A DNA stretch of 18,261 nucleotides from Faecimorpha sp963627615 (GCA_963627615.1 CAVGBV010000054.1:1-18261); one strand, 5' to 3'. Counted from the first letter of the stretch, positions 8,273-15,653 are shown. The notes: generated by a model from the sequence alone, not told the origin. Numbers and translations are program-made.

Positions 8273-8301
8273 ATTATACATCCATAGAATCCATCTGTCA
8301 A
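8273..8301 (-). promoter_or_regulatory. Consensus promoter of the brnQ T-box transcript
   Basis: On the - strand TTGACA (8296-8301), a 17-bp spacer and TATAAT (8273-8278) form a perfect match to the sigma-A consensus. The expected start near 8266 gives a leader of about 280 nt before the brnQ start codon. Confidence 0.88.
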
Positions 8302-8418
8302 TGTTATCGCAAGATTTTTTCATTATTATCGATGCGCAAAATTTTTTCACGCTTAAGCAGATCTTGCTTTTATGAATTTCTTTTGATCTTAAAAATCTTC
8401 TTTTATTTTTTAGTATGT

Positions 8419-8535
8419 CTGGTACACTTAGGGGCGCGCGACTTTTGGGTGTACCAGAGTTCTATGGGATTCTCCGGATTTTCAAGAAAATCTGGTACAT
8501 TTATCGTGGAGGGACGGACTTCTAGGGGAGGTCGG
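8419..8535. repeat. Dispersed copy of the 74-bp hairpin repeat (one full unit plus a decayed second)
   Basis: A unit at 8419-8491 (73 bp) matches the array at 17842-18261. It has a 39-bp inverted repeat CTGGTACAC...GTGTACCAG (8419-8457), then an A/T-rich spacer ending in the small hairpin GATTTTC-AA-GAAAATC. A second unit starts at 8492 (CTGGTACATTTA) and decays by about 8535. It lies in the 330-bp gene-free interval between the lipoprotein terminator and the brnQ promoter. Nothing coding is seen in this interval. Confidence 0.85.
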
Positions 8536-8567
8536 ATCAACAATAGAAGGATTCAGGTCAAAACAAA

Positions 8568-8603
8568 ATGGATGCCTCCCGTAAAATTCCGGGAAACATC
8601 CAT
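8568..8603 (-). terminator. Intrinsic terminator of the lipoprotein gene
   Basis: On the - strand a 14-bp stem (ATGGATGTTTCCCG with CGGGAGGCATCCAT, two G-T pairs) has an 8-nt loop and is followed by TTTGTTTTG. It lies 28 bp past the stop codon. Confidence 0.88.
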
Positions 8604-8631
8604 GATGAGAATTTCGAATATTTTGCAAGCA

Positions 8632-9228
8632 TTATTGCAAATAGGAGAGAACCAATGCTTTGACGGCATCCAGATTCTGTGCATTTCCGACTATATACAC
8701 ACCGATCTTGCTGGAATTCAAGATTTTGGTCAACTCGGCATCCTCTGACAAGTCTAACCCGCAATCCACGGTCTCTTCCTGCAATTCGTTTCCTTCCGTA
8801 TCCACCTGGTGATAACGGATCAGCCGATCCTGCATCTGTGCTAATTCGTCAGCGGAAAATAGCTCATCCAGCGCATAGAAGGTTTCTGCGCGTGCATCGG
8901 CCGCTGCGGCGTCTCGATCAAAAAAGATCACATCAATCTCTTTACCGGCGACCATGGCTGCGATCTTCATTGTTCCTGCCATATACATGGTCGGATCAGA
9001 CTGATTTCCCAGACTGATGGTATTGCATTCTACCGCCTGAATCTTATCCGAACGCTCTGCCAGTTTAGAGGCATACTCTTCGGCTGCACTCGAATCTACC
9101 ACAGCAGATGCAAATAATACACGCACCGTCCCTTCGGCCGCTTCTTTTCCATCATTGGAAGCACAGCCACTAAAGACTGTTGCTACTGCAATAAGGCAGG
9201 CCAGCGCCCAACATCCTGTTTTCTTCAT
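8632..9228 (-). CDS. Secreted lipoprotein of unknown function
   Basis: The 198-residue protein starts with a lipoprotein signal: MKKTG, a hydrophobic stretch and the lipobox VFSGC with C22 as the predicted lipidated Cys, followed by a short SNDGKEAAEG linker. The start at 9228 is chosen because AAGGA precedes the ATG; a TTG 18 bp further upstream has no better site. The mature part (about 175 residues) has alternating beta/alpha character (VRVLFASAVV, KEIDVIFFDRD, KIGVYIVGN) and is acidic, loosely like a solute-binding fold but shorter than usual substrate-binding proteins. I recognise no family. It is monocistronic, with its own promoter (9302-9330) and terminator (8568-8603). It should be anchored on the outer face of the membrane. 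Confidence 0.8.
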   Translation of the reverse strand: MKKTGCWALACLIAVATVFSGCASNDGKEAAEGTVRVLFASAVVDSSAAEEYASKLAERSDKIQAVECNTISLGNQSDPTMYMAGTMKIAAMVAGKEIDVIFFDRDAAAADARAETFYALDELFSADELAQMQDRLIRYHQVDTEGNELQEETVDCGLDLSEDAELTKILNSSKIGVYIVGNAQNLDAVKALVLSYLQ

Positions 9229-9279
9229 ACTATCCTTCCTTTCCAAGACGTATCATATCCGAATCCTATCATATTATTT

Positions 9280-9293
9280 GTTCTCTTAAGAAC
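9280..9293. promoter_or_regulatory. Inverted repeat just downstream of the lipoprotein promoter (possible operator)
   Basis: GTTCT-CTTA-AGAAC lies in the predicted 5' untranslated region, about 9 bp from the -10 element. The arms are perfect but only 5 bp long, so it could be a repressor site or chance. Confidence 0.35.
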
Positions 9294-9301
9294 TTGATAA
9301 C

Positions 9302-9330
9302 AGTATAGTACACTTCAGAACTATTGTCAA
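9302..9330 (-). promoter_or_regulatory. Consensus promoter of the lipoprotein gene
   Basis: On the - strand TTGACA (9325-9330), a 17-bp spacer and TATACT (9302-9307) lie about 75 bp upstream of the start codon. Confidence 0.82.
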
Positions 9331-9376
9331 GAAGGACAGTTTAATCTTTACAGATTATTCCCTGCTTGTTAACAAA

Positions 9377-10162
9377 TCAGACCTTTTTCCCACATTTTGC
9401 GCAAAAACGGGCGCCCGGCTGCAAAGGCGCGCCGCATTGGGTGCAAAATCCACCGGTTGGCTGAATCACACTCTGCGCCGCAGCCTGATTGATCTGATCC
9501 TGAACTCCCTTAGGATAGCTGAAGCTGGAGATCTTAAACTGTGAGACGGTCAGCCCGATCTTCAGCAGCTGCATATCCAGATCTGTACAGATTCCCTCTC
9601 CGATGGCCGCGGCATTATTTTGCAGCTCCATCAAAGACTTGCCTTCCTGCGCAATCCACTTCATTAAAAGCTGATCCAATATCGAATCCACACGCGTCTT
9701 TACATCATCGACTGTATAGACTTCTTTGACGCCGGTCAAATTGTCGATCATAGCCACAAGATCATCGACTTTCATTACATAGGTTCCGAAACACCGAATA
9801 GGCACACCTGCGCTCGCTCCCGGGAAAGGAACCAACACCGGATTCTTGGTTCCCCAAGTCATGGTGAACTCCTTGGTGTTAACAAATATGACCTCAGCAC
9901 GAAGCGGATTATTGAACCCGAAGCGAAAGTTCTTAAGCGAACTTAAAAAAGGGACAATCTGTGAGGCGATCTCGTAATCGCCTTCGTCCGTAAAGATTCC
10001 CTCCAGTCTGCCGTTATACAGAAAGACCGCATCTTGGCCCGGTTTAATAATCAGGCGGCTTTTCTTACGGATCTCTGAATCCTTCCACTTCCAGAAGATC
10101 ACATCATCCCGGAATTCTTTCCATTCGATTATACTTGCAAACTGATTGCCAAAAAGTCCCAT
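9377..10162 (-). CDS. SPFH-domain protein with C-terminal zinc ribbon (YdjI-like)
   Basis: The 261-residue protein has an SPFH/band-7-like body (about 30-215), including IIKPGQDAVFLYNGRLEGIFTDEG and GIRCFG-type strands (PIRCFGTYVMKVDD), followed by a helical segment and a C-terminal zinc ribbon with C240, C243, C254 and C257 (FCTQCGAPL...FCAKCGKK). There is no transmembrane segment or signal. This arrangement matches YdjI-type proteins, which in Bacillus subtilis are encoded with the PspA homologue YdjF and are implicated in membrane association with it. Here it follows pspA on the same strand, 53 bp downstream, with a terminator-like hairpin in between (10180-10202). ATG at 10162 has AGGAGG at 6 nt. 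A scaffold role with PspA at stressed membrane is inferred from this pairing. Confidence 0.82.
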   Translation of the reverse strand: MGLFGNQFASIIEWKEFRDDVIFWKWKDSEIRKKSRLIIKPGQDAVFLYNGRLEGIFTDEGDYEIASQIVPFLSSLKNFRFGFNNPLRAEVIFVNTKEFTMTWGTKNPVLVPFPGASAGVPIRCFGTYVMKVDDLVAMIDNLTGVKEVYTVDDVKTRVDSILDQLLMKWIAQEGKSLMELQNNAAAIGEGICTDLDMQLLKIGLTVSQFKISSFSYPKGVQDQINQAAAQSVIQPTGGFCTQCGAPLQPGARFCAKCGKKV

Positions 10163-10179
10163 CGTATCCTCCTAAAAAA

Positions 10180-10202
10180 GGGGCCGGAACATATCCGACC
10201 CC
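10180..10202 (-). terminator. Terminator-like hairpin between pspA and the SPFH gene
   Basis: On the - strand GGGGTCGGA-TATGT-TCCGGCCCC (9 bp, one T-G) is followed by TTTTTT and directly by AGGAGG of the next gene. It probably acts as a partial terminator that lowers SPFH expression relative to PspA. Confidence 0.78.
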
Positions 10203-10215
10203 TGAATGATTCATA

Positions 10216-10896
10216 TTACTTGCCCAGCTTTGCCTTAAGGGCTGCCAATTCGTCATCCACACTGGCGGTTGTTGCGGAATCATACTTATCCATCAAATCC
10301 GCCATCGGATCCGAAGCCTGTGCGGACTGCAGCTCTGCCATCGCATTGGCCTTATCAAGCATTGCGTTGGCCTTCTGCTCCATGGCATCAAACTTACTCA
10401 TGCTGCCCTTAGCTGTCGTTACGCTCTCGCCCAGCTTGTTGATCTTCTCCTGCGTCTTAGCAACCGCGATCTTGGCCTTGATCTGTGTCTTCTTAGACTC
10501 CATCTCCGCGATCTGGCTATTCAGATGATCGAACATCTGACGCATTTTTGCGGAATTGGCAGCAGCAAGATCATATGCCTGCTGAAGGGCTGTAAGCTCC
10601 TGCAGCTTATTAGACTTCTTCTGCAGGAACAGTGCCGCATCTCCGTCATTTCCTGCCAAAACCGCCTTCTCCGCATAGGACTGCAGCTTATTTACTTCAT
10701 TCTGGCAAGCATCCAGCTCACGCTTGGCTCTCTGCTCCTCTGCCATTACACCGGCGGTCTCCGCCTTAACCTCTCCAAGGTCAGACTGAAGATTTCTAAG
10801 GATCTGATCGATCATCTTCTGCGGATCCTCCATCTTGTCCAGCATCGCATTGATGTTGGAACTCATAATATCCTTAAATCTTGACAAAATACCCAT
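10216..10896 (-). CDS. pspA: PspA/IM30 family membrane-stress protein
   Basis: The protein (226 residues from the chosen start) is almost wholly helical and coiled-coil, starts MGILSRFKDIMSSNINAMLDK like PspA/Vipp1/LiaH proteins, and has the EDPQKMIDQ motif and the internal A/K/E/Q-rich coiled coil (AEEQRAKRELDACQNEVNKL). The family assembles into membrane-bound ESCRT-III-like oligomers that preserve the proton barrier under envelope stress. The start at 10896 is preferred over an ATG 9 bp upstream: GGGAGG then sits at 9 nt spacing, whereas it would abut the upstream ATG. The promoter is at 10937-10965. The SPFH/zinc-ribbon gene lies downstream. No psp-type activator or Lia system is visible in the window. 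Confidence 0.9.
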   Translation of the reverse strand: MGILSRFKDIMSSNINAMLDKMEDPQKMIDQILRNLQSDLGEVKAETAGVMAEEQRAKRELDACQNEVNKLQSYAEKAVLAGNDGDAALFLQKKSNKLQELTALQQAYDLAAANSAKMRQMFDHLNSQIAEMESKKTQIKAKIAVAKTQEKINKLGESVTTAKGSMSKFDAMEQKANAMLDKANAMAELQSAQASDPMADLMDKYDSATTASVDDELAALKAKLGK

Positions 10897-10936
10897 GTCT
10901 TTCATCCTCCCTATTGCTTCCCATAAATTTGAGTCT

Positions 10937-10965
10937 ATTATAACATAGTTCTATTGAAAATACAA
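10937..10965 (-). promoter_or_regulatory. pspA promoter
   Basis: On the - strand TTGTAT (10960-10965), a 17-bp spacer and TATAAT (10937-10942) lie 41 bp upstream of the pspA start. Confidence 0.72.
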
Positions 10966-10984
10966 TGCCTAAAAAAAGTAACAA

Positions 10985-11015
10985 TTTCCAGTCTGTTTTT
11001 CAGTGTTTTCCAGTC
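10985..11015. repeat. Three phased direct repeats between divergent promoters
   Basis: TTTCCAGTC (10985), TTTTCAGTG (10997) and TTTCCAGTC (11007) recur at 12- and 10-bp steps, upstream of both the pspA and the aminotransferase -35 elements. The spacing keeps all copies on one DNA face, as in tandem regulator sites. No known box is recognised. Confidence 0.4.
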
Positions 11016-11050
11016 GAAATGTTTATTTTTGCAAGTTTAATAAATACTTC

Positions 11051-11079
11051 TTGCATTTTTAGCCTTTCTGCGTTAGAAT
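11051..11079 (+). promoter_or_regulatory. Promoter of the aminotransferase gene
   Basis: TTGCAT (11051-11056), a 17-bp spacer and TAGAAT (11074-11079). A palindrome GGATTAT-GA-ATAATCC (11086-11101) sits at the predicted transcript start and could be an operator or a 5' stabilising hairpin. Confidence 0.7.
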
Positions 11080-11141
11080 GATTAAGGATTATGAATAATC
11101 CTGCACATATATTATGCACATACACTTTGGAGGAGATTATA

Positions 11142-12419
11142 ATGGTTGAATATGCTTCCATGGACGCCGCACAGCTGCAGCAGGAACTGAGTTCTCTGAT
11201 GCAGGTATATCAGGATTATCAGCAGATGAAGTTATCGCTGAATATGTCAAGAGGCCGTCCTGCAAAAGAACAGATGGAATTGTCCCAAGGGATGCTCTCC
11301 TGTATAACCCCGGAAGACATGACACTGGAAAACGGAACGGATGTGCGCAATTACGGCGTACTGGAAGGTATTCCGGAAGCCCGGCGTTTGATGGGTGAGC
11401 TGATGGGTGTTTCTCCTGAGGAGGTTATTGTCTGCGGTAGTTCCAGTCTGAATATTATGTACGACCTGGTCTCTCATGCTTATACTCATGGAGTGTATGG
11501 CGGCAGTAAGCCATGGTCCAAGCAGGAAAACCCGAAATTCCTGTGCCCGACTCCCGGATATGACCGTCACTTCGGTATCACGGAATATTTTGGCATCGAA
11601 ATGATCAATATTCCCATGACTCCTACTGGTCCGGATATGGATCTGGTTGAGAAATATGTCAACACGGATCCGACGGTCAAGGGAATCTGGTGTGTTCCCA
11701 AGTATTCCAATCCCCAGGGAATTACCTATTCCGATGATACGGTACGCCGATTTGCGGCCCTTAAGCCGGCAGCCGATGATTTCCGTATCTTCTGGGATAA
11801 TGCATATGCAGTACATGACCTGTATGAAGATGATCAGGACCATCTGCTGAACCTGATTGAGGAATGCAAAAAGCTGGGAAGCGAAGATATGGTTTATGAG
11901 TTCTTCTCAACCTCCAAGATCTCCTTTGCCGGCGGCGGCATGGCCGCGCTTGCCGCTTCCGTCAATAATATACGCCACCTCTCCAAACAGTTCTCGGTAC
12001 AGACCATCGGTTGGAATAAACTGAACATGCTGATGCATGTAAAGTTTTTCAAGAACCGTGAGGGTGTTTTGAATCATATGAAAAAACATGCGGCGATTAT
12101 CCGTCCCAAATTCCATGCCGTACTGGATACTCTGGATCAGGAGGTTACAGGTATCGGTTCCTGGAAGGCTCCGAAGGGCGGCTACTTCATCTCATTTGAC
12201 ACAATGGAAGGCTGTGCAAAACGTGTCGTTCAGTTATGTAAAGAAGCCGGTGTTGTCTTGACCGGTGCAGGCGCGACGTATCCCTATGGAAAAGATCCTA
12301 AGGACTGCAATATCCGTATCGCCCCGACTTCTGTCTCTGTCGATGATCTGAAACTCGCTACTACCCTCTTCTGTCTCTGCGTCAAGATTGCTACCGTTGA
12401 AAAGTTGCTTGAAAAATAA
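11142..12419 (+). CDS. PLP-dependent aspartate-type aminotransferase (class Ic, Corynebacterium AspT-like)
   Basis: The 425-residue cytosolic enzyme has the fold-type I landmarks: MSRGRP near the N-terminus (35-40), YSNPQG (188-193), the PLP-binding D219 in FWDNAY (217-222), the Schiff-base lysine K259 in FSTSKISFAGGG, and the carboxylate-binding Arg R392 in NIRIAPT. The MSRGRP start, the VPKYSNPQG stretch and the overall length fit the divergent aspartate aminotransferase group (PF12897 type) rather than the common AspC family. The expected reaction is aspartate plus 2-oxoglutarate to oxaloacetate plus glutamate; other amino donors are possible. The start at 11142 follows GGAGG at 8 nt; an in-frame ATG at 11091 lacks a good site and lies at the predicted transcript start. 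The gene is monocistronic with its own promoter and a strong terminator. Confidence 0.88.
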   Translation: MVEYASMDAAQLQQELSSLMQVYQDYQQMKLSLNMSRGRPAKEQMELSQGMLSCITPEDMTLENGTDVRNYGVLEGIPEARRLMGELMGVSPEEVIVCGSSSLNIMYDLVSHAYTHGVYGGSKPWSKQENPKFLCPTPGYDRHFGITEYFGIEMINIPMTPTGPDMDLVEKYVNTDPTVKGIWCVPKYSNPQGITYSDDTVRRFAALKPAADDFRIFWDNAYAVHDLYEDDQDHLLNLIEECKKLGSEDMVYEFFSTSKISFAGGGMAALAASVNNIRHLSKQFSVQTIGWNKLNMLMHVKFFKNREGVLNHMKKHAAIIRPKFHAVLDTLDQEVTGIGSWKAPKGGYFISFDTMEGCAKRVVQLCKEAGVVLTGAGATYPYGKDPKDCNIRIAPTSVSVDDLKLATTLFCLCVKIATVEKLLEK

Positions 12420-12430
12420 TCGTGCTGATA

Positions 12431-12472
12431 TCAAAAAAGCTGCGATCCGATTATGGACCGCAGCTTTTTTGA
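12431..12472. terminator. Bidirectional terminator between aminotransferase and dehydrogenase genes
   Basis: A perfect 14-bp stem (TCAAAAAAGCTGCG at 12431-12444, complement at 12459-12472) has A and T runs inside the stem, so each strand ends in a U-rich arm. It sits between convergent genes. Confidence 0.88.
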
Positions 12473-12476
12473 TGGA

Positions 12477-14066
12477 TCACGTTTCCTGTTCCAGAACTTT
12501 TCGTACGGCTCCTGCTCCTTCCAGCATCCGTACAAAGAATCCTTCGATCCGTTCTGCCAAAACGGTTTGTGTGAGATCCGTTCCGAAAATCACCGGATTG
12601 GCCAAAATCTCGCGCAGCTGGCCATGATAGCTTTCCGGCTGTCCCACATGAACATCGGCCAAAATCTTCTGGAGCGGCTCCAACATGGGATCTGGACTTA
12701 GCGGCATATTCGCAAGCTGATCATCTACGCCCAAAAGATATCGGCACCAACCGGCAATCGCCAGCGGAATATAATGAAGTCCGGAGACATCCGGCAGATA
12801 CGCCTTGATCGTCTCGCCATAACGAACCGGAATCTTCTGTGAAGTATCCGTAGCTATACGCTGCGGGGTATCCGGCATGAAGGGATTGGGTAACCGCTCC
12901 TCCAATACTTCATACAGGAAATCCTTCGGATCCAGAATGCCCGGATGCACAACAACCGGCATTCCTTCCTTCTCTCCGATGCCGCGGATCAAACGAACCA
13001 GGGAGGCATCCTTCATCTCCGAGGCAATGGCTGGATATCCCAGGAGGCATCCGTAAACCGCCAGCGCTGTATGCAGAGGATTCAGGCATGTCGTTACCTT
13101 CATGCGCTCGGTATTGTTGACCGTATCACGGTCCGTAAAATAAACTCCGGCTTTTTCCAAAGGCGGTCTGCCATTCGGGAAACTGTCCTCAATCACCAGA
13201 TACTCCGGTGCTTCCGCATTTACAAAAGCCGCCGCATAGGTGTGCTTCGCGGTCGTGATCGGATGCATCCCCTCGATACCGCAGCGTTCCAGCTCCTGCT
13301 CAATTGCCTCCGAGGGACGCGGAGTGATCTTATCGATCATAGACCATGGGAAGGATACCTGGGACGGATCCTGAAGATAGGTCAGAAAATCCTGATCTAC
13401 CAGCGCACGGTCATACCACTGACGCGCAATCGTTATTACAGAATTGTATAGTTTTTCTCCGTTATGCGAACAGTTGTCCATGCTGACAACCGCAATGGGC
13501 GCCGCGCCATTCTGATAACGATGATACAGGAGCGCCGTAATCAGTCCCATCATCGTAACAGCCTTTGCCGGACCATTCTCTATATCCGCCCGCACCGCCG
13601 GGAAGAACTCTCCTGCCAGATCTGTCAAGGCATATCCCTTTTCCGTAATCGTCATGCTGATCATCTGCAGCAGCGGATCCCGCATCATACGCTTCAGCTC
13701 GGCATTGTCCGGCCCCGCTTTGATTCCGGCCGCAATCGACGCAACGACCTCCTTTTCCAGGTGTGCGTCCCCATACAGTGTTACCAAGAGTGTCAGATTG
13801 TTGTACGGAATATAGAGCTTATCGATCAGCTCCCAGTCGAAGGCTTCCGCCGCGATAATTCCGGTATCGGTCTCTCCGGCTTCCAAGAGCCTCTGCTGAA
13901 GCTTGGCCATATAAGCCCTGAAAATATTGCCCGCTCCGAAATGGATCCACCGCGGATGTTCCCAGGTACGCACCGCTGTCTCCTGCACATTATATGCCGG
14001 GAGCCTGACACCAGCCTCTTCCCATGCTTTTTGCTCTGTACCCAGCGTTTCATAACACAGTTTCAT
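12477..14066 (-). CDS. Mannitol dehydrogenase family oxidoreductase (possibly fructuronate reductase)
   Basis: The 529-residue protein belongs to the polyol-specific long-chain dehydrogenases: the N-terminal NAD(P)-binding IHFGAGNIFRAY (41-52), VVSMDNCSHNG (193-203), FPWSMIDKITPRPSE (239-253) and the catalytic KxxxxxNxxH pattern K323, N329, H332 (KVTTCLNPLH). Members oxidise or reduce mannitol, arabinitol, tagaturonate or fructuronate; the family alone does not fix the substrate, and no uxaC/uxuA genes lie here. Fructuronate reductase (UxuB) is a reasonable guess for a plant-polysaccharide degrader. ATG at 14066 has GGAGGG about 8 nt upstream. It lies 26 bp after the glycosyltransferase stop with no promoter between, so it is the last gene of the queH unit. 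Confidence 0.85.
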   Translation of the reverse strand: MKLCYETLGTEQKAWEEAGVRLPAYNVQETAVRTWEHPRWIHFGAGNIFRAYMAKLQQRLLEAGETDTGIIAAEAFDWELIDKLYIPYNNLTLLVTLYGDAHLEKEVVASIAAGIKAGPDNAELKRMMRDPLLQMISMTITEKGYALTDLAGEFFPAVRADIENGPAKAVTMMGLITALLYHRYQNGAAPIAVVSMDNCSHNGEKLYNSVITIARQWYDRALVDQDFLTYLQDPSQVSFPWSMIDKITPRPSEAIEQELERCGIEGMHPITTAKHTYAAAFVNAEAPEYLVIEDSFPNGRPPLEKAGVYFTDRDTVNNTERMKVTTCLNPLHTALAVYGCLLGYPAIASEMKDASLVRLIRGIGEKEGMPVVVHPGILDPKDFLYEVLEERLPNPFMPDTPQRIATDTSQKIPVRYGETIKAYLPDVSGLHYIPLAIAGWCRYLLGVDDQLANMPLSPDPMLEPLQKILADVHVGQPESYHGQLREILANPVIFGTDLTQTVLAERIEGFFVRMLEGAGAVRKVLEQET

Positions 14067-14092
14067 AACCGTAACCCTCCTATATTGTATAA

Positions 14093-15046
14093 TTAGTCAT
14101 GTAAAAACTGTTCGATAATATAGCGCGGACGCCGCTTCGTCTCCATATAGATCTTGCCTACATATTCGCCGATCATACCTATACAGAAAATCTGCAGGCC
14201 GCCCATCAACCAGATTGAGGCCATCAGAGAACTCCATCCATCCACGGAATTGCCTGTCAGCTTGCTGACGATGCTCCAGATCAGGCCGATCACACTTAAA
14301 ACCGCGATTAACGCCCCCAACTGAGCAACCATTCGAATGGGTTTCACGCTGAAGGATGTAATCCCCTCAAAAGCCAGAGCCAGCATCTTTTTGAGCGGAT
14401 ACTTGGATTCTCCCGCAAAGCGTTCCGCCCGCTCATACGTTACACAGGTAGATTTGAATCCGATCTGCGGCACGATTCCCCTTAAAAACAGATTGACCTC
14501 TGTAAATTCAGAAAGCCCCGCCAGCGCCCGTTTACTCATCAGGCGATAGTCCGCGTGGTTATACACCACATCCGCTCCCATCATCCGGATGAACTTATAG
14601 TAACTCTGTGCTGTAAAGCGCTTGAAAAAGGTATCGGTTTTACGGCTGGAACGGACACCGTAAACGATATCATATCCTTCCAGATACCGGTCCACCATTT
14701 GATCCACGGCATTTACATCATCCTGCAGATCCGCGTCCATAGAGATCACCATATCCGCATAATCGCGCACGGTCATAAGGCCCGCGAGAAGAGCATTCTG
14801 ATGCCCGCGGTTGCGTGAGAGATTGATTCCGCAAAAAAGCTTGTCCGCCTCATGAAGTGAGCAGATAATCTCCCAGGTCCGATCCGTAGAACCGTCGTTG
14901 ACAAATGTTACTTTGCTGTCCGCACTGATCTTGCCCTGCTCCATCAATGCACTCATTTTGGCTTTCAGACGTTTGGCAGTCTCCGGCAGGACCTCTTCTT
15001 CTTTATAGCAGGGAACGACAATATACAGACAATTATTATTTGACAT
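14093..15046 (-). CDS. Membrane-anchored family 2 glycosyltransferase (GtrB/DPM-like)
   Basis: The 317-residue protein has a GT-A domain with YIVVPCYKEEEVLPET (8-23), VNDGSTDRT (49-57), the DxD motif D104-A-D106 (SMDADLQDD), and HADYRLMSKRAL (164-175) with FLRGIV. Two C-terminal transmembrane helices follow (about 239-261 and 272-296), then a cationic tail. This is the layout of GtrB/polyprenol-phosphate hexosyltransferases, which load a sugar on undecaprenyl phosphate at the inner membrane face for cell-envelope glycosylation. The start at 15046 is chosen because GGAGGGG precedes it; the frame is open further upstream but that part overlaps queH and resembles no glycosyltransferase. It overlaps queH by 11 bp, implying coupled translation. 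No flippase (GtrA) gene is adjacent. Confidence 0.9.
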   Translation of the reverse strand: MSNNNCLYIVVPCYKEEEVLPETAKRLKAKMSALMEQGKISADSKVTFVNDGSTDRTWEIICSLHEADKLFCGINLSRNRGHQNALLAGLMTVRDYADMVISMDADLQDDVNAVDQMVDRYLEGYDIVYGVRSSRKTDTFFKRFTAQSYYKFIRMMGADVVYNHADYRLMSKRALAGLSEFTEVNLFLRGIVPQIGFKSTCVTYERAERFAGESKYPLKKMLALAFEGITSFSVKPIRMVAQLGALIAVLSVIGLIWSIVSKLTGNSVDGWSSLMASIWLMGGLQIFCIGMIGEYVGKIYMETKRRPRYIIEQFLHD

Positions 15047-15599
15047 TTTCGTTCCCCTCCTTTTTCTTCTTTTTCTTGATATAACGATCTTCTTCACTGA
15101 AAATACAGCCGCAATACTTCTGCATGTAGAGGCCAAGCTCCCTTGCCCTCTCCTGTCCCTCTCGAAAACGCGGCCGAAAATCTCGGTACAGAAAAACGAC
15201 GCCATATTTCTCGCCCATTTCCTCGCCGATCTGCTTCAGCAATTCATGATTCTGATACGGACTGATCAGGAGCGAAGTCGTAAAAGACTCAAATCCCTGC
15301 TCCTTTGCCGTCGCTGCAGCCTCTTCCAGGCGCAGGGCATAGCAAAACCCGCAGCGGTGGTCAAAATCAGGATAGACTCCTTCAATAAAACGGCGCAGGC
15401 CGTATTCATTCTTCATGATAACCGGCATTCCGATACTGCCCGCATACTCGACCAGCGTGTTCTTGCGCATCTTATACTCTGTCGCCGGGTGAATATTCGG
15501 GTTATACCAGAGTGCCGTCGGCTCAATTCCTTCTGTTCTGAGCGTATCGACACACGCAATGGAACACGGTGCACAGCAGGTGTGTAATAATGTTTTCAT
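15036..15599 (-). CDS. queH: Epoxyqueuosine reductase QueH (DUF208)
   Basis: The 187-residue protein catalyses the last step of queuosine tRNA modification, reduction of epoxyqueuosine to queuosine. Signature elements are LLHTCCAPCS (4-13; C8, C9, C12), CGFCYALRL (83-91; C83, C86), TTSLLISPYQNH (107-118) and the C-terminal YCGCIFSEEDRY (162-173; C163, C165). The Cys set serves the iron-sulfur/iron site of the family, which replaces the cobalamin enzyme QueG. A Lys-rich tail (KKKKKK, 175-180) extends past the usual end; its codons supply the ribosome-binding site of the overlapping glycosyltransferase. ATG at 15599 has GGAGG at 9 nt and a promoter at 15625-15653. Other queuosine genes are not in the window. 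Confidence 0.95.
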   Translation of the reverse strand: MKTLLHTCCAPCSIACVDTLRTEGIEPTALWYNPNIHPATEYKMRKNTLVEYAGSIGMPVIMKNEYGLRRFIEGVYPDFDHRCGFCYALRLEEAAATAKEQGFESFTTSLLISPYQNHELLKQIGEEMGEKYGVVFLYRDFRPRFREGQERARELGLYMQKYCGCIFSEEDRYIKKKKKKEGNENVK

Positions 15600-15624
15600 A
15601 CCCCTTCCCCTCCAATTCCTTTTT

Positions 15625-15653
15625 ATTATACCGTTATTACTTGGAAAAGTAAA
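15625..15653 (-). promoter_or_regulatory. Promoter of the queH unit
   Basis: On the - strand TTTACT (15648-15653), a 17-bp spacer and TATAAT (15625-15630), 25 bp upstream of the queH start codon. The -35 match is partial. Confidence 0.65.

Noticed and set aside
9331..9376. Terminator after the SPFH gene
   Set aside because: Only a 4-bp AATC/GATT pairing is visible, and the lipoprotein promoter begins here.
13464..14096. 210-codon open frame on the + strand
   Set aside because: It is antisense to the mannitol dehydrogenase-family gene and shows no domain or translation start.
15047..15205. Longer start for the glycosyltransferase
   Set aside because: The added 53 codons overlap queH, have no similarity to GT2 proteins, and the ATG at 15046 has GGAGGGG before it.
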